From positions 1 through 29,548 of the forward strand of contig CACXJP010000008.1 in NCBI GenBank assembly GCA_902768065.1: 29,548 nucleotides of DNA. Reading direction: 5' to 3'. The stretch is from an uncultured Erysipelotrichaceae bacterium (GTDB lineage Bacteria; Bacillota_I; Bacilli_A; RF39; UBA660). Position numbers and translations under genes: made by a program. Positions within the stretch are counted from its first letter, which is position 1. Each line of letters begins with the position of its first letter. The notes under the pieces are model-generated. The model did no database searches, was not told the DNA's origin, and worked only from the letters and a program-made list of their open reading frames with translations. Below, piece by piece: positions 23,972-29,548 of this stretch.

Positions 23972-24397
23972 ATGCACACAGATGATGAAGAATTGATTGC
24001 ATTATTTAAAAGACTTGGAGTAGGAATACTAGTATTATTATTATTTTCTACAATATTTATAATATTTATATACAATAAGTTTTTACCCCATACTTCAGAA
24101 GTAATAACAAAGATAAACAATAATGAATCATTATATGTATTAGTAGATGATAATAGTTGTAAAACTTGTAAAAGAATAAAGGAAGTATTAAAGGAAAATA
24201 ATGTTAAATATTATGAAATAAATATAGATAAAGATAAACAGTATAAAGAGTTCTTACAAGCATTATCTATTACAGAAAATGAGATAGTAGTTCCTACACT
24301 TATGTACGTAAATAATGGTAGTTTGGACTCAACAATAGTAGAAATAAAAGATGAAGAAATCTTAAATGCATTTCTAGAAAATACAAAAGAAGAATAA
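23972..24397 (+). CDS. Membrane-anchored thioredoxin-like protein
   Basis: A 141-residue protein with one membrane span (about 15-37) and a short acidic tail before it, then a thioredoxin/glutaredoxin-like domain: strand SLYVLVDD, the redox motif CKTC followed by helix KRIKEVLKENN, strand VKYYEINID, and a VPTLMYVNNG segment that supplies the cis-proline (VPT). This is the expected small-thioredoxin plan with an intact CxxC. Topology (basic residues before the span) leaves open which side the domain is on; extracytoplasmic is more usual for anchored members. Partner proteins are unknown. Ribosome site AGAGGTGG, ten bases after the solenoid gene. Confidence 0.7.
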   Translation: MHTDDEELIALFKRLGVGILVLLLFSTIFIIFIYNKFLPHTSEVITKINNNESLYVLVDDNSCKTCKRIKEVLKENNVKYYEINIDKDKQYKEFLQALSITENEIVVPTLMYVNNGSLDSTIVEIKDEEILNAFLENTKEE

Positions 24398-24410
24398 TGG
24401 AGTTGATAAT

Positions 24411-25151
24411 ATGAGTAAAGTAGTTGCCTTAGTAACTGGAAGCAATAGAGGCATAGGAGCAAGTTGTATAGAAGAATTTGCAAAAAAAGGTGTAAATGTT
24501 ATAATAAACTACTGTCATCACGAGAAAGAAGCAAAAGATTTAGAAAAACATATTAAAGAAAATTATAATGTAGAAGTTCTAACAATAAAATGTGATATTT
24601 CTAAAGAAGATGAAGTAGAAGAAATGATTAATACAATAACTGATCATTTTGGAGGATTAGATATTCTAGTAAATAATGCTAGTGTATCAAGAGATAGTCT
24701 TTTGTTAGATAAGAATATTAAAGAATTTAAAAGAGTACTAGATGTTAACTTAATAGGTACATATCTATGTAGCAAATATGCCGGAAAAGTAATGTTAAAT
24801 CAAAAAAGAGGGAAAATAATTAACATTTCTTCAACAAATGCAATTGATACATATTACCCAGAAAGTTGTGATTATGATGCATCAAAAGCAGGGGTTATAT
24901 CTCTTACACATAATTTTGCAAGAGAGTTTGCTCCATTTATTAATGTAAACTGTATCTGTCCAGGTTGGGTAAAGACACCAATGAATAAGGGACTTAGTCT
25001 AGAGCAAATAGCAAAAGAAAAGAAAAAAATACTTCTTAATAGATTTGCAGAGCCAATTGAAATAGCTAAAATGGTAGTTTTCTTGTCATCATCAAATGCT
25101 GATTATGTAAATGATTCAATAATTAGGATAGATGGAGGAAAATACAACTAA
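24411..25151 (+). CDS. Short-chain dehydrogenase/reductase, FabG-like
   Basis: A 246-residue SDR. It has the nucleotide-binding TGSNRGIGAS, VNNAS after the fourth strand, NISS with the catalytic Ser, Y-D-A-S-K with the catalytic Tyr and Lys, and the CICPGWVKTPM and C-terminal IRIDGGKY segments. Length and motifs match 3-oxoacyl-ACP reductase FabG, but many SDRs of this type have other substrates and no fatty-acid genes are adjacent, so only the class is secure. It follows the thioredoxin-like gene by 13 bases. Confidence 0.85.
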   Translation: MSKVVALVTGSNRGIGASCIEEFAKKGVNVIINYCHHEKEAKDLEKHIKENYNVEVLTIKCDISKEDEVEEMINTITDHFGGLDILVNNASVSRDSLLLDKNIKEFKRVLDVNLIGTYLCSKYAGKVMLNQKRGKIINISSTNAIDTYYPESCDYDASKAGVISLTHNFAREFAPFINVNCICPGWVKTPMNKGLSLEQIAKEKKKILLNRFAEPIEIAKMVVFLSSSNADYVNDSIIRIDGGKYN

Positions 25152-25169
25152 CAGAAAGAAGGAATTACT

Positions 25170-26414
25170 GTGTATAAAGAATTAGGAATAAGTGAAAATG
25201 TTGTTAATTTAGTTAATAAATGTGAACAAGAGTGTCAGGAAGAGTTTAAGAAAATAGATGAAAGATGTAGTATAAATAGTCTAAAAGTATTAAATGCTTT
25301 CCATAAAAATAATGTTTCAGAATCATGTTTTAATGAAACAACAGGATATGGCTATAATGATTTAGGAAGAGATACAATAGAAAAAGTATTTAGTGATATC
25401 TTAGGTTCAAAAGATGCATTAGTTAGAAATCAATTTATCTCAGGATCTCATGCCTTAACAGTATGCTTCTTTGCACTATTAAGACCAAATGATTTATTAT
25501 TAAGTGTTTCTGGAACACCATATGATACTCTACATGAAGTTATTGGTATTAAGGAAAATGATAGTTCATTACAAAGCTTTGGGGTAAAATATGATGAGAT
25601 AGATTTAGTAGATAATGATTTTGATTACAATAGAATAAAAGAATATATTACTACAAATAAAGTAAAAGTAATAGAAATCCAAAGAAGTAAAGGCTATTCA
25701 ACCAGAAAAAGTATAAGTATAGATAAGATAGAAAAAGTAATTAAATTAATAAAAGAAATAGATAATAATATCATTGTAATGGTAGATAATTGTTATTGTG
25801 AAATGATTAGTGATAAAGAACCTACTGAAGTAGGTGCAGATATTATGGTAGGGTCACTTATAAAAAATCTAGGTGGAGGAATTGCTCCAAATGGAGCCTA
25901 TATCGCAGGAAGACATGATTTAATAGAATTATGTGGAGAACGTCTAACTCTACCTGGAGAAGGAAGAGAAGTAGGACCATCCCTAGGAATAAATAAACAA
26001 ATACTTCAAGGAATATATTTTGCTCCATCAGTAGTATCATCCGCACTAAAAACCGCAATTTTAGTATCAAAAGTATTAGAAGAGTTAGGATATGATGTAG
26101 AACCAAAATATAATGAAGAAAGAGTAGATATTGTCCAAAATATTATTTTTAGAGATAAAGATAAATTAATAGAATTTACAAGAGGAATTCAACAAGGATC
26201 AGCAATAGACTCTAATGCTATAGTAGAACCATCAGATATGCCAGGATATGAAGATCAAGTAATAATGGCAAGTGGCTCATTTACCCAAGGATCATCAATA
26301 GAATTATCCTGTGATGGACCACTAAGAGAACCATATATTGCATACTTCCAAGGTTCCCTAACATATGACTATGGAAAATTAGGATTAATGAAAGCCATAG
26401 AAAGAATAATATAG
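25170..26414 (+). CDS. YnbB-type PLP enzyme (methionine gamma-lyase / aluminium resistance family)
   Basis: A 414-residue fold-type I PLP enzyme from GTG 25170 (ribosome site AAGGAAT). Diagnostic pieces of the YnbB family are FNETTGYGYNDLGRD near the N-terminus, QFISGSHAL, LLSVSGTPYDTLHEVIG, the VDNCYCEM strand end, GSLIKNLGGGIAPNGAYIAG with the PLP-binding Lys, and GGS/FTQGSSIELSCDGP near the C-terminus. The family is annotated as methionine gamma-lyase or aluminium-resistance related; its physiological reaction is poorly defined, probably a C-S lyase acting on sulfur amino acids. Length is normal. It ends with a terminator, last in the run of genes from 21421. Confidence 0.85.
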   Translation: MYKELGISENVVNLVNKCEQECQEEFKKIDERCSINSLKVLNAFHKNNVSESCFNETTGYGYNDLGRDTIEKVFSDILGSKDALVRNQFISGSHALTVCFFALLRPNDLLLSVSGTPYDTLHEVIGIKENDSSLQSFGVKYDEIDLVDNDFDYNRIKEYITTNKVKVIEIQRSKGYSTRKSISIDKIEKVIKLIKEIDNNIIVMVDNCYCEMISDKEPTEVGADIMVGSLIKNLGGGIAPNGAYIAGRHDLIELCGERLTLPGEGREVGPSLGINKQILQGIYFAPSVVSSALKTAILVSKVLEELGYDVEPKYNEERVDIVQNIIFRDKDKLIEFTRGIQQGSAIDSNAIVEPSDMPGYEDQVIMASGSFTQGSSIELSCDGPLREPYIAYFQGSLTYDYGKLGLMKAIERII

Positions 26415-26438
26415 AATGCATATTCTATATTTTTTTTC
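26408..26438 (+). terminator. Terminator after the YnbB-type gene
   Basis: Ten-base-pair stem AATATAGAAT / ATTCTATATT with loop GCAT and an eight-T tail, overlapping the stop codon. Confidence 0.85.
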
Positions 26439-26464
26439 ATATATATTAGTGAACGGAGGCTAAT

Positions 26465-26968
26465 ATGTTAAATAAACAGAATCTATGGTTTATAACTTTA
26501 TTTAGTCTAATACTTATCTTAGGAATATACTATGTCACAATACCTAATGATGTATTAGAAAAAGTAAATAAAAAAGTAAAGAATAATGAAGAACAAGTAG
26601 TCGCAGAAGTAAAAGAAGAATTATCTCCTCTAGAAACACTAAGAGTAAGCAAAGAAACATCTAGAAAAGAAAAAATAGAGTCCCTAGAAAACACTCTAAC
26701 AAGTAATAATTTAACTACAGAAGAAAAGAATAATACTTATGAATTACTAAAGTATTATAATGAATTACAAGGTAAAGAAGAAAAATATGAAAAGAAATTA
26801 AAGAAAAATTTTGATCTAGATTGTTATACAAAAATAGATAATAGAAATATAGATATTATTTGTATTTCAAATGAGCATGATAGAAAGCTTGCTAATAGTA
26901 TAATGAGAACAATCCAAGAAGAGTATAAAGAAAAAATGAATATTGTAGTAAAGTTCCAAAAAAAATAG
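26465..26968 (+). CDS. spoIIIAH: SpoIIIAH-like stage III sporulation protein
   Basis: A 167-residue protein opening with NKQNLWFITLFSLILILGIYYVT, the signature N-terminal membrane span of SpoIIIAH, followed by a charged helical linker and a C-terminal ring-building-like domain (about 105-167, with helix NEHDRKLANSIMRTIQEEY and strand MNIVVKF). SpoIIIAH sits in the mother-cell-derived membrane and joins SpoIIQ across the intermembrane space to form the feeding-tube channel during engulfment. It normally belongs to the eight-gene spoIIIA operon; here it stands alone, next to gerE and gerM. Ribosome site CGGAGG. Confidence 0.75.
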   Translation: MLNKQNLWFITLFSLILILGIYYVTIPNDVLEKVNKKVKNNEEQVVAEVKEELSPLETLRVSKETSRKEKIESLENTLTSNNLTTEEKNNTYELLKYYNELQGKEEKYEKKLKKNFDLDCYTKIDNRNIDIICISNEHDRKLANSIMRTIQEEYKEKMNIVVKFQKK

Positions 26969-27024
26969 GTATATAACTTAAACACAAATATATATTATTC
27001 ATAATATATTATAGGTGATTTTAA

Positions 27025-27228
27025 ATGAATTACATTTTAACTCCAAGAGAAAAAGAAATATTTTGTCTATTGATTGAGAATAATAATACCAAAGATATTG
27101 CCCATAAATTAGGAATAAGTGAAAAAACAGTAAGAAACCATATATCCAATGTAATGCAAAAACTTGGAACCAAGGGAAGGGCAGCAACAGTAATAGAATT
27201 AATAAAACTAAAAGAATTGTCTATATGA
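27025..27228 (+). CDS. gerE: GerE-like LuxR-type HTH regulator
   Basis: A 67-residue stand-alone LuxR-type DNA-binding domain: LTPREKEIFCLL, then helix-turn-helix TKDIAHKLGISEKTVRNHISNVMQKLG, ending in a short leucine-rich helix. Length and absence of any receiver or ligand domain match GerE, the late mother-cell regulator that acts with sigma-K on spore-coat genes. Adjacency to GerM and SpoIIIAH supports this over a generic LuxR regulator; in Bacillus subtilis gerE and gerM are also near each other. Ribosome site TAGGTGAT. The TGA overlaps the upstream in-frame extension of the next ORF. Confidence 0.78.
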   Translation: MNYILTPREKEIFCLLIENNNTKDIAHKLGISEKTVRNHISNVMQKLGTKGRAATVIELIKLKELSI

Positions 27229-27275
27229 GCGTACTAAATAAGTACGCTTTTTCATATAATTATTTAGGTGATAGT

Positions 27276-28148
27276 ATGCAAATAGTAAGAAAGCTTTTTT
27301 ATACAACATTAACAACTTTCATTCTAATTTCTATATTGACAATAACTAGTATCAAAGACAACACTCTAAGGACAAATCTAGAACTTGAAAACATCATCAA
27401 TATGAAATCAAATTCAATTTACTTATTAAATAAAGATAATTATCTAACAAAAGTAGATATTTTTTTAGATAAAGACAAACCAAAGAACCAAGTAATAGAA
27501 ATAATAAACTATTTGAAAGAAAATAATAAAAAAATAGAATCAAATTACAAGGGATATATTCCTAGTAATACAGAAATATTAGATTTAGAAGTTAAAAATA
27601 ATATTTTGTATTTAAATTTATCAAAAGATGTCACAAAGAATAATATAGATATTGTAATACCAGGTCTTGTAAGATCACTTTTAGATATAAAATCAATTGA
27701 TAAAGTAAATTTAAAAATAGAAGGGAGTTATCTAAATAATTATGATTATCTATTAGATAATAAAATACCCATAAATAGTGAATATGAAATAGATAATAGA
27801 AAAAATATTAATGAGGTAATAATATACTATTTATCAAATGATAACAATTATATTCCTATAACAAAATACTTAAATGATGATAGGGAAAAAATAGAGGTAA
27901 TAATAGAAGAATTAAAAGAAAATAGTAATGATAATTTAATTAGTTATTTGAATAATAATATTAAATTAATAGACTATGCAGAAGAAAATGATATTTATTT
28001 TTTAAATTTTAATAGTTTTTTAAATGATGATGACAAAACATTAGATTACAATCTATATGAAATAGCATATTCAGTCTTTGATAATTATAATGTTTCATCA
28101 GTAATGTTTAAAATAAATGATAATAATCTAAAAATAATTCATAAATAG
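27276..28148 (+). CDS. gerM: GerM-like protein with two GerMN domains
   Basis: From ATG 27276 (ribosome site TTAGGTGAT), 290 residues with an N-terminal membrane anchor (about 8-25); the longer frame from 27225 lacks a ribosome site. Two related domains follow: about 40-150 (NSIYLLNKDNYLTKVDI ... NILYLNLSKDV) and about 180-290 (VIIYYLSNDNNYIPITKY ... IYFLNFNSFL). The pattern of opening strand, helix and 'V-x-x-x-x-LYLNLS' strand is that of the GerMN domain. No lipobox Cys is present, unlike the Bacillus subtilis lipoprotein. GerM there supports assembly of the SpoIIIA-SpoIIQ complex, which fits the neighbouring SpoIIIAH. Confidence 0.72.
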   Translation: MQIVRKLFYTTLTTFILISILTITSIKDNTLRTNLELENIINMKSNSIYLLNKDNYLTKVDIFLDKDKPKNQVIEIINYLKENNKKIESNYKGYIPSNTEILDLEVKNNILYLNLSKDVTKNNIDIVIPGLVRSLLDIKSIDKVNLKIEGSYLNNYDYLLDNKIPINSEYEIDNRKNINEVIIYYLSNDNNYIPITKYLNDDREKIEVIIEELKENSNDNLISYLNNNIKLIDYAEENDIYFLNFNSFLNDDDKTLDYNLYEIAYSVFDNYNVSSVMFKINDNNLKIIHK

Positions 28149-28180
28149 TAAAAAACACTTGTAATTAAAGTGTTTTTATA
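28149..28180 (+). terminator. Terminator of the gerE-gerM unit
   Basis: Ten-base-pair stem AAAAACACTT / AAGTGTTTTT with loop GTAATTA, immediately after the gerM stop. Confidence 0.8.
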
Positions 28181-28187
28181 TTATAAT
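28159..28187 (+). promoter_or_regulatory. tRNA-Arg promoter, nested in a terminator
   Basis: TTGTAA (28159-28164), a 17-base spacer and TATAAT (28182-28187). The -35 lies in the loop side of the gerM terminator. The start would be near 28194, about 15 bases before the tRNA. Confidence 0.65.
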
Positions 28188-28208
28188 CTTATTTGTCAAC
28201 GGAGTTAT

Positions 28209-28285
28209 GTCTGCGTAGCTCAGCTGGATAGAGCAATCGCCTTCTAAGCGATCGGTCAGGCGTTCGAGTCGCCTCGCGGACACCA
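28209..28285 (+). tRNA. tRNA-Arg(UCU)
   Basis: A complete cloverleaf. The acceptor stem GTCTGCG / CGCGGAC has one T-G pair, followed by A82 and an encoded CCA. The D arm contains AGCTCAGCTGGATAGAGC; the anticodon stem is ATCGC / GCGAT with loop CTTCTAA, giving anticodon TCT at 28243-28245; the T arm is GGCG TTCGAGT CGCC. The anticodon reads AGA/AGG arginine codons, the main Arg codons in this AT-rich sequence. The body is far more GC-rich than its surroundings. Confidence 0.96.
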
Positions 28286-28296
28286 TTTTGAAGATA

Positions 28297-28326
28297 AGAA
28301 ACATTTTTATAAATGTTTCTTTTTTA
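28297..28326 (+). terminator. Terminator of the tRNA transcript
   Basis: Ten-base-pair stem AGAAACATTT / AAATGTTTCT with loop TTAT and a T-run, 12 bases after the tRNA CCA end. Confidence 0.85.
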
Positions 28327-28386
28327 TTTTACAAACTGGAAATATTGTTATAAAATAATTTATATAGGGTAAAGGGAGAGATGGCG

Positions 28387-29232
28387 ATGACAGTTGTAAG
28401 CGGGAATATGTCAGTATTATTGTTTTTAGCAATTTTCCCAATAATAATAATATTACTTTTTGTCTATTATAACGATAAGAACAAAGAACCATTTTTTCTT
28501 CTATTAAGATTATTCCTCTCAGGATTTATTTCTTGTGGGATTGTCTTATTTGTTTCGGGACACTTAGAAACATTTGCAAGTGTTTTCTCCCCAACATCTT
28601 CAAAAAATATATATCAAACATTTATATATTCATTTGTTGGGGTAGCATTGGTAGAAGAAATATCAAAATGGTTTATGGTTTATGCTATAGGATATCATAA
28701 TAAATCGTTTGATGAAGTATATGATGGTTTAGTATATGCAGTATTTGTTTCATTAGGATTTGCATTTATTGAAAATATTCTTTATGTTTTAATAAGTAAC
28801 AGTATTTCTACAGCAATTGTAAGAGCACTATGTGCTGTACCAAGTCATGCCTGCGATGCAATCTTCATGGGACACCATCTTAGTTTAGCAAAACAATATG
28901 CAATGAAGGGAAACAAAAGGAAAGAAAGACAACAATTATTGCTAAGTATAATTATGCCAGCATTTATCCATGGAGTATATGATTTTTGTTTACTTTCAGG
29001 ATTTAAAATATTAATAATTGTTTTCGCAGCATTTATTGTATTTATGTATTTTATATCAATATCAACATTAAAAGATATGTCACTATCAAATAATCAAATT
29101 AGAAATCAAAAACATAAATATTGTAAAAATTGTGGTCAACTTATAAATCAACAAGAAGTATGTCCAAGATGTAATGCAAGACAAATCCCAGATAAAAACA
29201 ATACTTTTAAAATGGAAAGTAGGAAAATATAA
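28387..29232 (+). CDS. PrsW-family intramembrane protease with C-terminal zinc ribbon
   Basis: The ribosome site AAAGGGAG favours ATG 28387 over 28381, giving 281 residues. About eight membrane spans carry the PrsW/CPBP-like motifs: VEEISKWF (the EE pair), FAFIENILY, CAVPSHACDAIFMGHH and PAFIHGVYDF (conserved histidines). PrsW cleaves membrane proteins such as anti-sigma factors to start stress responses. After the last span there is a cytoplasmic tail (about 235-281) with a four-Cys zinc ribbon, YCKNCG ... VCPRCN, which is unusual in characterised PrsW but common as a small fused ribbon in Firmicutes membrane proteins. No sigma or anti-sigma gene is adjacent, so the substrate is unknown. Confidence 0.82.
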   Translation: MTVVSGNMSVLLFLAIFPIIIILLFVYYNDKNKEPFFLLLRLFLSGFISCGIVLFVSGHLETFASVFSPTSSKNIYQTFIYSFVGVALVEEISKWFMVYAIGYHNKSFDEVYDGLVYAVFVSLGFAFIENILYVLISNSISTAIVRALCAVPSHACDAIFMGHHLSLAKQYAMKGNKRKERQQLLLSIIMPAFIHGVYDFCLLSGFKILIIVFAAFIVFMYFISISTLKDMSLSNNQIRNQKHKYCKNCGQLINQQEVCPRCNARQIPDKNNTFKMESRKI

Positions 29233-29243
29233 AGGGTGATTAT

Positions 29244-29548
29244 ATGAGAAAAATTGATACAAAAAATAAACTAAAAGTATTTGTTCTAGTAGCAATAATA
29301 ATATTAATGATTGGATATACAATTGTTACAGCAACATTGATTTTTACCAAAAAGAATCCGGTTAACTTTTTCAATATTAAAATAGCAGATGAAAGTCAGA
29401 ATAATCCATCAAATAATAATGGAAAGACAAATAGCTATTATCCAACAAATCCAGGTAAGAACAATAAAGGCGTTCCGGAAGATACAGGATATTTTAATGT
29501 ACATTATGTATCAAGCAGTACTTCGCCAAAAATAACTGGAGGAACTGG
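29244..29548 (+). CDS. Membrane-anchored extracellular protein (N-terminal part)
   Basis: The window ends inside this gene; 101 complete codons are visible from ATG 29244 (ribosome site AAAGGGTGAT, 11 bases after the prsW-like stop). It has a short basic start, one membrane span (about 12-35), then a Ser/Asn/Pro/Thr-rich linker (NPSNNNGKTNSYYPTNPGKN) and the beginning of a folded part (TGYFNVHYVSSS). This is the plan of an anchored surface protein. No domain can be recognised from the visible part. It is probably co-transcribed with the PrsW-like gene. Confidence 0.6.
   Translation, partial: MRKIDTKNKLKVFVLVAIIILMIGYTIVTATLIFTKKNPVNFFNIKIADESQNNPSNNNGKTNSYYPTNPGKNNKGVPEDTGYFNVHYVSSSTSPKITGGT

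Noticed and set aside
26981..27008. A sigma-K-like promoter (AC, 16 bases, CATAATATA) before gerE
   Set aside because: The predicted start would fall inside the gerE ribosome site, and such AT-rich matches are expected by chance here. A similar CATATATAT before spoIIIAH has the same problem.
1..29548. Insertion sequences, prophage genes or attachment sites
   Set aside because: No transposase, integrase or terminal inverted repeats were seen; the tRNA-Arg gene has no repeated 3' end nearby.

Overview
This is a very AT-rich (roughly 28% G+C by eye), densely coding window with Shine-Dalgarno starts, intrinsic terminators and TGA used as a stop (for example the genes ending at 4237, 15741 and 27228). 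That excludes the Mycoplasma code. A sepF-divIVA-ileS order, T-box and manganese riboswitches, a Firmicutes-type type VII secretion module and sporulation genes (spoIIIAH, gerE, gerM) point to a low-GC member of the Bacilli/Erysipelotrichia side of the Bacillota, plausibly a gut lineage. The exact taxon cannot be fixed from the sequence.

Layout. 1-4626: the 3' end of pgi, a PAP2 phosphatase, a HAD-fold protein that has lost its catalytic motif, then an operon of an RluA/RluD-type pseudouridine synthase, a membrane-anchored GH3 hexosaminidase, a methyltransferase and a hotdog thioesterase. 4703-11840: a type VII secretion locus with a PP2C phosphatase, a lipoprotein and two WXG100-type proteins on the + strand, converging on essC-esaB on the - strand. 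11896-14067: a HerA/DUF87 ATPase with a Gln/Pro/Met-rich tail. 14108-14751: about 600 nt without a credible ORF, bounded by a strong promoter and a terminator. It carries two hairpin types, each three times, and is a candidate large ornate noncoding RNA. 14845-21194: sepF and divIVA; a yybP-ykoY-type (Mn2+) riboswitch before a duplicated-domain lipoprotein and a small ORF; an isoleucine T-box; a CaCA-family cation exchanger; and ileS of the IleRS2 kind with a GIHH variant of the HIGH motif.

21200-26438: a possible small RNA; a two-gene unit made of a small mTERF-like helical protein and a 757-residue solenoid with about 19 tandem 26-residue repeats; a membrane thioredoxin-like protein; a FabG-like reductase; and a YnbB/methionine gamma-lyase family PLP enzyme. 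26465-28148: a compact sporulation cluster (SpoIIIAH, GerE, GerM). 28209-29548: tRNA-Arg(UCU), a PrsW-type membrane protease with a C-terminal zinc ribbon, and the start of an unrecognised membrane-anchored extracellular protein.

Strongest leads for something undescribed: the 26-residue repeat protein with its small partner, the 14143-14751 RNA, and the Mn2+ riboswitch attached to an uncharacterised duplicated lipoprotein. All calls come from reading the sequence by eye; no database search or folding program was run.
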